Assembly: GCA_965200525.1 (NCBI GenBank)
Contig: OZ241368.1
Location: 6,572,001-6,636,000 of the forward strand
Source of the DNA: JANNPJ01 sp965200525
GTDB lineage: Bacteria > Actinomycetota > Actinomycetes > Actinomycetales > Kineosporiaceae
DNA length: 64,000 nucleotides
Direction of reading: 5' to 3'
In this document: positions 40,201 through 48,668 of the stretch, one piece after another
How positions within the stretch are numbered: position 1 is the stretch's first letter
How the letters are laid out: each line of letters opens with the position of its first letter
Notes under the pieces: generated by a model
The model's input: the letters and a program-made list of their open reading frames with translations, nothing else
Database searches by the model: none
Told to the model about the DNA's origin: nothing
Translations under genes and position numbers: made by a program

Positions 40201-41505
40201 GTGGACAAGCCGATCGCATCGAAACTTCGCTCTGGTCTGGCCCTGACCTGTGTGGCCACGCTGGTGACGGGGCTGGCCGCCTGTGGCGGCGGGTCGTCCG
40301 CCGGCAGCGGCGCCGGTGGCAGCACCACCATCACCGTCTGGCACGGCTACACCGACGTCGAGGCCAAGGAGATCGCCAAGCTGGGCGATCAGTGGAACAC
40401 CGAGCACCCGAAGAGCACGGTGAAACTGGTCTTCGACGGCGGCAACGACGGCGCGCTGCAGAAGACGGTGGCCGGGTTCACCGCGGGCACCGCGCCCGAC
40501 GTCGCCTACGAGTACGGCTCCTCGATCTCGACCCTGGCCCGGCAGCCGAAGCTGGTCGACCTCACCGACAAGGTCAAGGATCCGGCGTTCGACTGGAACG
40601 ACTTCTTCCCGTCCGAGCGCCAGGCCAGCACGGTGAACGGCAAGGTGGTCGGCGTGCCGGCGTTGGTCGACAACCTCTCCCTGGTCTACAACAAGACCCT
40701 GTTCGCCAAGGCCGGCGTGGCCGAGCCGACCGCCGACTGGACCTGGGCCGACTTCGCCGCCGCCTCGAAGAAGCTGACCGACCCGAGCACCAAGACCTAC
40801 GGCTGGGCCTACGTCAACGACGGCAGCGAGGACACGGTCTGGCGTTACCTGGCCCTGCTCTGGCAGGCCGGCGGCGACCTGCTGACGCCGGACAACACGA
40901 AGCCCGCGTTCGACTCCCAGGCCGGTCTGGCCGCGCTCGACCAGCTCAAGCAGATGTCCGTGACCGACAAGTCGGTGTACCTGGACAGCGGCAACGGCAA
41001 CTACCTCAACCTGTTCAACAGCGGCAAGATCGCCATGCTCTGGACCGGCCCGTGGGACCTGTCCAGCTTCAACAAGGACGTCAAGTACGGCGTCACCCTG
41101 CTGCCCGGGTACAACGGCAACCACGAGACGATCTCCGGGCCCGACCTGTACCTGACGTTCGAGCACTCCGCCGCCCGCACCCAGGCCGCCTGGGACTTCG
41201 TCAGCTGGCTGACCTCGGCCAAGGTGCACCTGCAGTTCGCCATCGACACCGGCGACCTGCCGGTGCGGACGTCGGAGACCAAGCTGCCCGACTACCAGAA
41301 GTTCCTGGACAAGTACCCGGCGAACAAGGTGTTCGTCGAGAACCTGAACAACGTGAAGCACATCCGGCCCAACATCCCGGCCTACGCCGAGGTGTCCACC
41401 AGTATTGGCCAGATGGTCCAGGCGGTGCTGCTCGGTAAGGCCGAACCCCAGAAGGCGATGGACGCCGCTCGCGACCAGGTGACCAGCGCGCTGGCCGGGT
41501 CGTAG
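40201..41505 (+). CDS. ABC sugar transporter substrate-binding lipoprotein
   Basis: A 434-residue family 1 binding protein with a lipoprotein signal and lipobox LAAC (Cys28). The fold signatures are TITVWHGYTDVEAKEIAKLG, FTAGTAPDVAYEYG, VGVPALVDNLSLVYNKTLF, LYLTF and SIGQMVQAVLLGKAEPQKAM. It captures oligosaccharides outside the membrane for the two permeases encoded next, whose genes overlap or touch it. GTG 40201 follows GAGGGAG. By position its ligand should be the product of the secreted GH114 enzyme. Confidence 0.94.
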   Translation: MDKPIASKLRSGLALTCVATLVTGLAACGGGSSAGSGAGGSTTITVWHGYTDVEAKEIAKLGDQWNTEHPKSTVKLVFDGGNDGALQKTVAGFTAGTAPDVAYEYGSSISTLARQPKLVDLTDKVKDPAFDWNDFFPSERQASTVNGKVVGVPALVDNLSLVYNKTLFAKAGVAEPTADWTWADFAAASKKLTDPSTKTYGWAYVNDGSEDTVWRYLALLWQAGGDLLTPDNTKPAFDSQAGLAALDQLKQMSVTDKSVYLDSGNGNYLNLFNSGKIAMLWTGPWDLSSFNKDVKYGVTLLPGYNGNHETISGPDLYLTFEHSAARTQAAWDFVSWLTSAKVHLQFAIDTGDLPVRTSETKLPDYQKFLDKYPANKVFVENLNNVKHIRPNIPAYAEVSTSIGQMVQAVLLGKAEPQKAMDAARDQVTSALAGS

Positions 41506-42455
41506 TGGCCACGCTGACCCCGGCCTCGACGGCTCGGACGGCCCCGGCCGGCCCCGTCCCGAACCGCAACCGCACCCGGCGGACGGTCGACAGCCTGGCC
41601 GGCTGGGGCATGGTCGGGCCCAGCGTGGTGCTGATCGGGCTGTTCGGCCTGATCCCGGTGATCTGGTCGTTCGTGATCTCGTTCCAGCGCAACGACCTGC
41701 AGACGCCGGCCGAGTGGGTCGGGCTGAAGAACTACCACCAGCTGGCCCACGACCCGGTGTTCGTCGATTCGGTGCAGCACACGGTGGTCTACACCGCCCT
41801 GTTCGTGCCGATCACCCTGCTCGGCTCGCTGCTGGTGGCGGCCGCGCTGAACCGCAAGATCCGCGGCATCTCGCTCTACCGGCTGGCCGTGTTCATCCCG
41901 GTGATCACCTCCACGGTGGCCACCGGGGTCATCTTCACCTGGCTCCTCGACCCCGAGTTCGGGCTGGTCAACGCCGGGCTGAACAAGGTCGGCGTCCCGA
42001 GTCAGGGTTTCTTCTCCTCCCCCGGCGAAGCCCTGCTCGCGGTCGTCGCGATGACCGTCTGGGGCTGGATCGGGTTCGGCGCGCTGATCTACCTGGCCGC
42101 CCTGCAGTCGGTGCCGGCCGACCTGCTCGAGGCGGCCCAGCTCGACGGCTGCACCAAGGCCGGGGCGTTCTGGCGGATCCAGGTGCCGTTGTTGCGGCCG
42201 GTCTCGGCGTTCCTGCTGATCTGGTTGACGATCAACTCGCTGCAACTGTTCGACGAGGTCTACGTGACCACCAAGGGCGGCCCACTGCACTCCAGCACGG
42301 TCGTCGTCTACTACCTCTACCAACAGGCGTTCGGCTACTTCCACGCCGGTTACGCGGCCGCGATCGCGGTGCTGCTGTTCGTCGTCATCGCCGTGATCAC
42401 CCTGATCCAGATGCGGCTGACCCGTGAGGGCGACGACCCGGCGGAGGCATCGTGA
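41505..42455 (+). CDS. ABC sugar transporter permease (MalF type)
   Basis: A 316-residue inner-membrane permease with six predicted helices and the EAA loop EAAQLDGCTKAGAFWRIQVP that contacts the ATPase. GTG 41505 shares its first base with the preceding stop codon, and its own stop overlaps the next gene as GTGA, so transporter genes are translationally coupled. No ATP-binding subunit is encoded in the window; a shared MsiK-like ATPase elsewhere is expected. Confidence 0.95.
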   Translation: MATLTPASTARTAPAGPVPNRNRTRRTVDSLAGWGMVGPSVVLIGLFGLIPVIWSFVISFQRNDLQTPAEWVGLKNYHQLAHDPVFVDSVQHTVVYTALFVPITLLGSLLVAAALNRKIRGISLYRLAVFIPVITSTVATGVIFTWLLDPEFGLVNAGLNKVGVPSQGFFSSPGEALLAVVAMTVWGWIGFGALIYLAALQSVPADLLEAAQLDGCTKAGAFWRIQVPLLRPVSAFLLIWLTINSLQLFDEVYVTTKGGPLHSSTVVVYYLYQQAFGYFHAGYAAAIAVLLFVVIAVITLIQMRLTREGDDPAEAS

Positions 42456-43324
42456 CCGCGACCACCGAGGTCCGGCGTCCGGCGTCCGCTCACCGGCCCC
42501 AGCGACGGCGGCAGCGGTGGCACTGGCCCAGCGCCTGGCACCTGGTGCTGTTCCCGCTGGCCGTGGTGATGGCGATCCCGCTGATCTGGATGCTGATCAC
42601 CAGTCTGTCCACGCTCGAGGAGACCCGTCGCTTCCCGCCCGCGCTGCCGTCGTCCCTGCATTTCGGGGCCTACTCGCAGGCCTGGACGCAGGCGCCGTTC
42701 GGGCACTGGCTGGCCAACAGCGCGATCGTCTCGGTGGTCTGCGTGATCAGCAACCTGCTGTTCTGCAGCCTGGCCGGCTACGCGTTCGCCCGGATCAAGT
42801 TCGCCGGCAGCCGGATCGTGTTCCTGCTGCTGCTGGCCACGCTGATGGTGCCGTTCCAGGTAGTGATGATCCCGAGCCTGCTGATCGTCAAGCACCTCGG
42901 CCTGGTCGACTCACTGCCCGCCCTGATCGTGCCCAACCTGGTCACGCCGTTCGGCATCTACCTGCTACGGCAGTTCTTCCTCTCGCTGCCGCGCGAACTG
43001 GAGGAGGCCGCCACGATCGACGGCGCCGGCCGGCTGCGGATTCTGTTCAGCATCCTGCTGCCGCTGATGGGGGCACCGCTGTCGACCCTGGCCGTGCTGA
43101 CCTTTCTGTGGACCTGGAACGACTTTCTCTGGCCGCTCGTGGTGACATCGTCGCCGAACGTGATGACGGTGCAGCTCGGCCTGGCCTCGTTCCAGAGCTC
43201 GCACTTCACCGACTGGCCGGTGCTGATGGCCGGCACCCTGATGAGCCAGATCCCGGTTCTGCTGTTGTTCCTTTTCGGGCAGCGCTATTTCGTGCGCTCG
43301 CTGGCCACCACCGGGATCAAGTGA
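42452..43324 (+). CDS. ABC sugar transporter permease (MalG type)
   Basis: A 290-residue inner-membrane permease with a basic N-terminus, six helices and the EAA loop EEAATIDGAGRLRILFSILL. It is the partner of the preceding MalF-type protein. GTG 42452 overlaps the previous stop. The GGATCAAGTG sequence at its 3' end is duplicated in tandem across the stop codon (43314-43335). Confidence 0.95.
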   Translation: MTATTEVRRPASAHRPQRRRQRWHWPSAWHLVLFPLAVVMAIPLIWMLITSLSTLEETRRFPPALPSSLHFGAYSQAWTQAPFGHWLANSAIVSVVCVISNLLFCSLAGYAFARIKFAGSRIVFLLLLATLMVPFQVVMIPSLLIVKHLGLVDSLPALIVPNLVTPFGIYLLRQFFLSLPRELEEAATIDGAGRLRILFSILLPLMGAPLSTLAVLTFLWTWNDFLWPLVVTSSPNVMTVQLGLASFQSSHFTDWPVLMAGTLMSQIPVLLLFLFGQRYFVRSLATTGIK

Positions 43325-43346
43325 GGATCAAGTGTTCGTACGACGC

Positions 43347-43375
43347 TTGTCCTCGATGGGTGGATTGCCTACATT
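43347..43375 (+). promoter_or_regulatory. Candidate internal promoter before the GH114 gene
   Basis: TTGTCC (43347-43352), 17-bp spacer and TACATT (43370-43375) lie in the 154-bp gap between permease and GH114 genes, the widest gap in the run, and suggest separate expression of the secreted enzyme. Confidence 0.4.
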
Positions 43376-43478
43376 CAGGATGTCACGGAAAGCCCAGCCG
43401 GCGAACACCGTTCACTCGGGTCGATCCGGCACACATCGCCAGAGGTCCGCTCGAGGCGGGGTATCCGTAGCAGGGAAC

Positions 43479-44312
43479 ATGCTCATGCGAGCTTCTCGTC
43501 CTACCGTCCTCACGCTCACCTTCACCGCGGTGGCGGCGATGCTGGCCTGCTCCACCGGGCAGGCCGCCCAGGCGGTGGCGGTCACCCCACCCCCGGTGAA
43601 CGGTCAGTTCGACTACCAGATCGGCGGGGCCTACACGCCGGCGTCGTCGGTGACCGTCGTCGACCGCGACCGGGGCGCGAGCCCGGTCTCCGGCAAGTAC
43701 AACATCTGCTACGTCAACGCTTTTCAGACCCAGCCCGACGAGGCGAGCTTCTGGACCGGCTCGCACTCCGACCTGCTGCTGAAGAACAGCAAGGGCAAGT
43801 ACGTCTCCGACCCCGACTGGCCGGGCGAGTACCTGCTCGACACCTCGACCGCGACCAAGCGGGCTGGCATCGCCGCGATCGAGAACGGCTGGATCGACGG
43901 CTGCAAGAGCAAGGGGTTCCAGGCGATCGAGCCCGACAACCTCGACTCCTGGACCCGTTCCAAGAAGCTGCTGACCCAGGCCGACAATGTGGCGATGGCC
44001 ACCCTGCTGGCCACCCACGCGCACGCCGACGGCCTGGCGATCGCCCAGAAGAACACCTCCGACCTGGGCAGCATCGGCAAGACCCAGGTCGGGTTCGACT
44101 TCGCGATCGCCGAGGAGTGCTCGGTGTACGACGAATGCGGCTCGTACACCGGGCCTTACGGCAACAATGTGATCGAGATCGAGTACACCGACAACGCCCG
44201 CAGCGCCTACACCAAGGCCTGCGCCGCCCAGGGCAGGACCATCTCGGTGATCCTGCGGGACCGCGACGTCGTGCCCAAGGGCGACTCCGCCTACCGCTAC
44301 GAGTACTGCTGA
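43479..44312 (+). CDS. Secreted GH114 endo-alpha-1,4-polygalactosaminidase
   Basis: A 277-residue exported enzyme. Residues 1-34 form a Sec signal (cleavage near AQAVA). The mature part shows the GH114 block order clearly: FDYQIGGAY, VVDRDRG, YNICYVNAFQTQP, DPDWPGEYLLD, GCKSKGFQAIEPDNLDSWTR, AIAQKNTSDLG, GFDFAIAEECSVYDECG, VIEIEY and ISVILRDRDV. GH114 enzymes cut alpha-1,4-linked galactosamine polymers such as deacetylated Pel or fungal galactosaminogalactan. Acidic residues in EPDNLDS (151-157) and FAIAEEC are candidate catalytic groups. ATG 43479 is used; ATG 43485 is possible. Its place between an importer and tagatose-pathway genes indicates a feeding role, not biofilm synthesis. Confidence 0.92.
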   Translation: MLMRASRPTVLTLTFTAVAAMLACSTGQAAQAVAVTPPPVNGQFDYQIGGAYTPASSVTVVDRDRGASPVSGKYNICYVNAFQTQPDEASFWTGSHSDLLLKNSKGKYVSDPDWPGEYLLDTSTATKRAGIAAIENGWIDGCKSKGFQAIEPDNLDSWTRSKKLLTQADNVAMATLLATHAHADGLAIAQKNTSDLGSIGKTQVGFDFAIAEECSVYDECGSYTGPYGNNVIEIEYTDNARSAYTKACAAQGRTISVILRDRDVVPKGDSAYRYEYC

Positions 44313-44396
44313 GCTGAGGCGAGCCGGCGGCAGGTCACCACGGCCTGCCGCCGGTGCGGTAGAGGTCGGCGTCCCAACTCTCCGGAAAGGTGTTTC

Positions 44397-45356
44397 GTGC
44401 TGCTCTGCGTGTGCCTCAACCCGGCCGTCGACGTCACCTACCGGCTCGACACGCCCCTGGTTCCGGGAACCTCGCACCGGGTGGCGGCGGTGCACGAGCG
44501 AGCCGGGGGCAAGGCCCTCAACGTGGCCCGGGTGGCCGGCCGGCTCGGGCTGCCGGCCACCGTGCTGGCCCCGGTCGGTGGCGACACCGGCGAGGCGATC
44601 CGCAGCGGGCTCGCGGCGGCCGGGCTACCCGGTGTGCTGGTGCCGATCGCGGAGCCGAGCCGGCGGACCCTGGCGGTGGCCGACCCGCTGGAGGCGACCA
44701 TGCTCAACGAGGCCGGGCCGGTGCTCGGTGCGGCCGAGTGGCAGGCGGTGCGGGAGCAGTTCGAGCTGCGGCTGAGCTCGGCCGACCTGGTGGTGCTGGC
44801 CGGCAGCCTGCCGCCCGGCGTCCCGCTCGACGCCTACCGGGTGCTGACCGACCTGGCCGCCCGGCACGGCGTCCCGACGATCGTGGACGCCGAGGGCGAG
44901 CCGTTGCGACTGGCTCTGGCAGCCCGGCCGTGGCTGGTCAAACCCAACCGGCAGGAACTCGCCGGCGTCACCGCGGGCGCCGCCCGGTCGGTGGCCGAGA
45001 TCGTCGCCGCCGGCCACGAACTGCGCCGCCTCGGGGCCGCCAACGTCGTCGTCTCCAACGGCGCCGAAGGACTGGTCGCGATCACCCAGGACGGCGTCTG
45101 GCGGGCGGTCGGCCCGCAGGTGACCGGCAACCCGACCGGCGCCGGCGACGCCCTGGTGGCCTCGCTGGCCGCCGGCTTCCTGCACGACCAACCCTGGCCC
45201 GAGCGACTGCGGGACGGCGTCGCCCGGTCGGCCGCGGCTGTGGCCGCCCCGGTGGCCGGCGAGCTCGACCTGGCCACGGCCGACCGGCTGGCCCCCGCCG
45301 TCCAGGTCGAACTGCTGCCGTCCGCGCCCGAGCCCGCCTCGAAACTGGAGTACTGA
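44397..45356 (+). CDS. PfkB-family kinase of the LacC/FruK type (tagatose-6-phosphate kinase candidate)
   Basis: A 319-residue kinase beginning LLCVCLNPAVDVTYRLD, the LNPAxD start of 1-phosphofructokinases and tagatose-6-phosphate kinases, with GGKALNVARVAGRLG (37-51), VKPNRQEL (181-188) and NPTGAGDALVAS with catalytic Asp251. It should phosphorylate C1 of a ketose-6-phosphate. The adjacent aldolase and the SIS deaminase make tagatose-6-phosphate the likely substrate, giving tagatose-1,6-bisphosphate. GTG 44397 follows GGAAAGG. The next gene starts immediately after its stop. Confidence 0.9.
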   Translation: MLLCVCLNPAVDVTYRLDTPLVPGTSHRVAAVHERAGGKALNVARVAGRLGLPATVLAPVGGDTGEAIRSGLAAAGLPGVLVPIAEPSRRTLAVADPLEATMLNEAGPVLGAAEWQAVREQFELRLSSADLVVLAGSLPPGVPLDAYRVLTDLAARHGVPTIVDAEGEPLRLALAARPWLVKPNRQELAGVTAGAARSVAEIVAAGHELRRLGAANVVVSNGAEGLVAITQDGVWRAVGPQVTGNPTGAGDALVASLAAGFLHDQPWPERLRDGVARSAAAVAAPVAGELDLATADRLAPAVQVELLPSAPEPASKLEY

Positions 45357-46205
45357 ATGGCACTGGTCCCCACCCGCGAGCTGATCCGGGCCGCGGTCGA
45401 GAACGGCACCGCGGTGGCCGCGTTCAACGTGATCACCCTGGAGCACGTCGAGGCTGTGCTGGAGGGGGCCGAGGCGGTCGGGGTGCCGGTGATCCTGCAG
45501 ATCAGCCAGAACGCGGTGCGCTTCCGCCAGGGCCGGCTCACCCCGCTGGCCGGGGCGGCCGGCCGGCTGGCCGAGCTCTCCGCGGCGGCAGCGTCCCTGC
45601 ACCTGGACCACGTCGACGACCTCGACCTGCTGCACCAGGCCGCGGAGGCCGGCTTCTCGTCGGCGATGTTCGACGCCGGCAACCTGCCCTACGCCGACAA
45701 CCTGGCCCTGACCCGGACGGCGGTCGGCTGGGCTCACGACCACCACCTGTGGCTGGAGGCCGAGCTGGGCTACGTCGGCGGCAAGCCCGGCGCCCCGGCC
45801 TGCGCCCACGCGGCCGGGGTGCGCACCGATCCGGCCGAGGCCCGGGCCTTCGTGGCCGACACCGGGGTCGACGCCCTGGCCGTCGCCGTCGGCAGTTCGC
45901 ACGCCATGACCAGCCGCACAGCCGGCCTCGACTTGGGCCTGATCGCCGAACTGGCCGACGCGGTGGACGTACCCCTGGTGCTGCACGGCTCCTCCGGCGT
46001 GCCGGACGCCGACCTGGCCAAGGCGGTCGGGGCCGGGATCCGCAAGGTCAACATCGGCACCGCCCTCAATCTGGCCATGACCGGCGCGATCCGGGAGGCG
46101 CTGAGCGCGGACCCGGCCCTGGTCGACCCCCGCCGCTACCTGGCCCCGGCCCGCACGGCGATGGCCGGCACCGTCCGGCACCTGGCCCAGGTGGTCTCCG
46201 GCTGA
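45357..46205 (+). CDS. Class II aldolase (tagatose/fructose-1,6-bisphosphate, GatY/KbaY-like)
   Basis: A 282-residue zinc aldolase. Visible are AFNVITLEHVEAVLEGAE, the catalytic Asp84 with zinc ligand His85 in SLHLDHVDDL, a second zinc region in VGSSHAM, VLHGSSGVPDADLAKAV and RKVNIGTALNLAM. The length and the lack of the long FBA insert fit the GatY/KbaY group that splits tagatose-1,6-bisphosphate into dihydroxyacetone phosphate and glyceraldehyde-3-phosphate; fructose-bisphosphate remains possible. ATG 45357 directly follows the kinase stop. It is the last gene of the run. Confidence 0.92.
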   Translation: MALVPTRELIRAAVENGTAVAAFNVITLEHVEAVLEGAEAVGVPVILQISQNAVRFRQGRLTPLAGAAGRLAELSAAAASLHLDHVDDLDLLHQAAEAGFSSAMFDAGNLPYADNLALTRTAVGWAHDHHLWLEAELGYVGGKPGAPACAHAAGVRTDPAEARAFVADTGVDALAVAVGSSHAMTSRTAGLDLGLIAELADAVDVPLVLHGSSGVPDADLAKAVGAGIRKVNIGTALNLAMTGAIREALSADPALVDPRRYLAPARTAMAGTVRHLAQVVSG

Positions 46206-46236
46206 CCCGGACCCCGTCCCGCCCGGGCGTTGTCGC

Positions 46237-46815
46237 TCACCCCAGCAGATGGCCGACGTCGTTGAAACCGACCAGAACCGGCGGACGCCCCGTGGCGACC
46301 CGGATGGTGCTCAGCCCGGTGTTGGCCGAGTTCAGCCCGATCCAGCGCCAGGTCGGTGCGTCCAGCGCGTGCCGCACGAACCAGCCGACCACAAAAGCAT
46401 GGGTGATCAGCAGCAGGTTCCGGTCTTCCCCGGTGTCGGCCGCGGTGTCGGCCAGGTAGTGCTCGACCGCGGCCCGCAGCCGGCGCGCACCCGGGTCGCA
46501 TTCTTCCTCCGGCACGCTCGCCAGCCAGTCGAGCCGGTCGGCCGGATAGTCGCTCTCCTGGCCCGGCTCGGGCACCGCGGTCAGGTCGCGCAGGTACTCG
46601 CTCGGGCCGACCGGCACCCCGGGCATCGACGCGGCCACCAGCTCGGCGGTCTGAATCTCCCGGCGCAGCGGGCTGTGCTCGATCGCGGCGAACCGGGTGC
46701 CGGCCAGCCGCCGCCCCAGGCGCCCGGCCTGGTGCTCCCCCTCCGGCGTGAGGCCGGGCGAGTCCCCCTCGTGGCTCGCCTCGGCATGCCGGACCAGAAA
46801 CAGGGTCGTCGTCAC
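46237..46815 (-). CDS. Histidine phosphatase (phosphoglycerate mutase) family protein
   Basis: A 192-residue protein with the RHG motif as LVRHAEA at residues 6-12 (catalytic His), SPLRREIQTAEL, and the second catalytic His in LLITHAFVVGWFVRHAL. The broad family includes phosphatases for sugars and nucleotides; the substrate is unknown. GTG 46815 starts the TTLFLVRH strand. It converges on the aldolase gene, with 31 bases between the stops, and is not part of the sugar operon. Confidence 0.87.
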   Translation of the reverse strand: MTTTLFLVRHAEASHEGDSPGLTPEGEHQAGRLGRRLAGTRFAAIEHSPLRREIQTAELVAASMPGVPVGPSEYLRDLTAVPEPGQESDYPADRLDWLASVPEEECDPGARRLRAAVEHYLADTAADTGEDRNLLLITHAFVVGWFVRHALDAPTWRWIGLNSANTGLSTIRVATGRPPVLVGFNDVGHLLG

Positions 46816-47121
46816 CGCCTCAGTCTTTCGCACCACCGGCCCGCACCCGCGCGGGTGCACCGCACCGGTGTCGCGTGCAGGGCGGCTGCTGCTCCGACCC
46901 GGGCCCGTCCAGCACGGAGCGGCTGCCGCTGGGCCTGGGCCGGCCCAGCACGCAGAAGTCCGGTCGTGGCCCGTCCGCCGTCGTCCCGAGGCAGTTCTGC
47001 GTGCTGCCGTGGCCGCCCGGCAAAGTGTTTGAATGTTAAAGTATTGTAAGGTGGGGACGCTTAGCGCTCTTCGGGCGTTGCTGCTGCGAGGCCCGAACGT
47101 CCGGCGAGCAGGATTGAAGAG
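46816..47121. other. Intergenic region before the DedA gene
   Basis: This 306-base gap between divergent genes has GC-rich repetitive sequence on the left, including the inverted repeat at 46946-47006, and an AT-rich patch (about 47022-47052, TGTTTGAATGTTAAAGTATT) that probably holds promoters. The GAAGAG site before ATG 47122 ends it. No coding capacity is supported. Confidence 0.5.
46946..47006. repeat. Perfect 12-bp inverted repeat with 37-base loop
   Basis: CAGCACGCAGAA (46946-46957) and TTCTGCGTGCTG (46995-47006) are exact reverse complements. They sit in the gap between the phosphatase and DedA genes, upstream of both. It may be a cruciform, a regulatory site or a repetitive element. 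Confidence 0.75.
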
Positions 47122-47748
47122 ATGGCGTCCTACATTCAGGATCTGCTGGCCAGTGTGCCGGCCTGGGTGGTGTACCTGGCCGTCTTCGCGCTGCCCTTCC
47201 TGGAGGCGTCCGTCTTCCTCGGCTTCGTCATCCCGGGTGAGACCGCTCTGGTGTTCGGCGGGGTGCTGGCCACCCAGGGTCAGGTCAGCCTGACCACCAC
47301 GCTCGTGCTGGCCATCCTCGGCGCGGTCACCGGCGACGCCATCGGGTACGCGGTCGGGCGCCGGTACGGCCAGGCCCTGCAGGCCTCCCGGCTCGGCCGC
47401 GTGGTCGGCCCCGAGCGCTGGCTGCTGACCGAGGAGTTCCTGATCCGCCGGGGCGGGCCGGCGGTGTTCTTCGGCCGGTTCACCGCCCTGCTGCGGGCCC
47501 TGGTACCGGGGGCAGCGGGCATGGCCCGGTTGCCGTATCACACCTTCGCCCTGTGGAACGTGCTCGGCGGTGGCTTCTGGGCCACGGCCTGCGTGCTCGG
47601 CGGCTACGCGGTCGGCGACGTGATCAGCACCTATCTCTCCGACGTCGGCTACGTACTGATCGGCCTGGTGCTGGTGGTCGGGGCGGTCTACCTGATCCGC
47701 CACCACTGGCCCCGGGCCGAGCAGAAGCCCGCGGACGACGAGCCGTGA
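47122..47748 (+). CDS. DedA-family membrane protein
   Basis: A 208-residue SNARE-associated/DedA protein with about five hydrophobic segments. Family hallmarks are FLEASVFLGFVIPGE near residues 26-40 (the ExxxPxPxE-type loop), TGDAIGYAVGRRYG, and FFGRFTALLRALVPGAAGMA. DedA proteins are lipid transporters or scramblases, some recycling undecaprenyl phosphate. ATG 47122 follows GAAGAG. Its stop overlaps the next gene as GTGA, an unexplained coupling with an amino-acid-type dehydrogenase. Confidence 0.93.
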   Translation: MASYIQDLLASVPAWVVYLAVFALPFLEASVFLGFVIPGETALVFGGVLATQGQVSLTTTLVLAILGAVTGDAIGYAVGRRYGQALQASRLGRVVGPERWLLTEEFLIRRGGPAVFFGRFTALLRALVPGAAGMARLPYHTFALWNVLGGGFWATACVLGGYAVGDVISTYLSDVGYVLIGLVLVVGAVYLIRHHWPRAEQKPADDEP

Positions 47749-48659
47749 AGCTGCCCTACCTGGACGCCGCCGCGCTGGCCGCCGCCCTGCCGATGACGGC
47801 GGCGATCGACGCCCTCGACCACGCCCTGCAGGCCGGGCTCGACCCGGCCGCCGACCCACCTCGGACCGCGGTCGAGAACCCGGCCGGGCAGGTGCTGCTG
47901 ATGCCGTCGGCGGCCGGCGGCCACCTGGCGGTCAAGCTGGTCTCGGTCGCTCCCGGCAACCCGGAGCTGGGCCGGCCCCGGATCCAGGGTCTGGTCGTGG
48001 TGTTCGACCCGGCCACGCTGGCTCCGGTGGCCCTGATCGACGGGATCGCCCTGACCTCGCTGCGGACGCCGGCCGTGTCGGCCCTGGCCGCCCGCCGGCT
48101 GGCCCGCCCCGAGGCCCGCCGGCTGGTCGTGTTCGGCACCGGGCCGCAGGCCCAGGGGCACATCACGGCCCTGCGGGCGATCCGCCCGATCGACGACGTC
48201 GTCCTGGTCGCGCGCAACCAGGGCCGGGCCGAGACCCTGGCCGCCCGCTACCGGGCCGAGGGCCTGCCGGTCCGGGTCGGCTCGGCCGGCGACGTCGAGG
48301 GGGCCGACCTGGTGGTCTGCGCGACCACCGCCCGGGAGCCGTTGTTCGACGGGCGCCTGATCAAGGACGGCGGGTGCGTGATCGCGGTCGGGTCGCACGA
48401 GCCGACCGCCCGGGAGGTGGACGCCGGCCTGGTCCGACGCTCCCGGATCGTGGTCGAGGACGTCGCCACGGCGCTGCGCGAGGCCGGCGACGTCGTGCTG
48501 GCCGGCGTCGGGCCGCAGCAGCTGGAAACGCTCGGCGACCTGGTCCGGGCCGAGGTCCGGGCCGACCACCCGACCCGGCCGAGCTTCGTGAAGACCGTGG
48601 GCATGGCCTGGCAGGACGCCGTCGTCGCGGGTGCCGCCTTCGCCCGCGCCCAGCACTGA
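47745..48659 (+). CDS. Ornithine cyclodeaminase/mu-crystallin family protein
   Basis: A 304-residue NAD(P)-binding protein: LAVKLVSVAPGNPELG carries the substrate-binding Lys, IDGIALTSLRTPAVSALAAR the Arg that binds carboxylate, and VVFGTGPQAQGHITAL the Rossmann site. The family contains ornithine cyclodeaminase, alanine dehydrogenase and ketimine reductases; the specific reaction cannot be set. GTG 47745 overlaps the DedA stop. The YihY gene converges immediately after it (nine bases between). Confidence 0.9.
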   Translation: MKLPYLDAAALAAALPMTAAIDALDHALQAGLDPAADPPRTAVENPAGQVLLMPSAAGGHLAVKLVSVAPGNPELGRPRIQGLVVVFDPATLAPVALIDGIALTSLRTPAVSALAARRLARPEARRLVVFGTGPQAQGHITALRAIRPIDDVVLVARNQGRAETLAARYRAEGLPVRVGSAGDVEGADLVVCATTAREPLFDGRLIKDGGCVIAVGSHEPTAREVDAGLVRRSRIVVEDVATALREAGDVVLAGVGPQQLETLGDLVRAEVRADHPTRPSFVKTVGMAWQDAVVAGAAFARAQH

Positions 48660-48668
48660 ACGCCGAGG

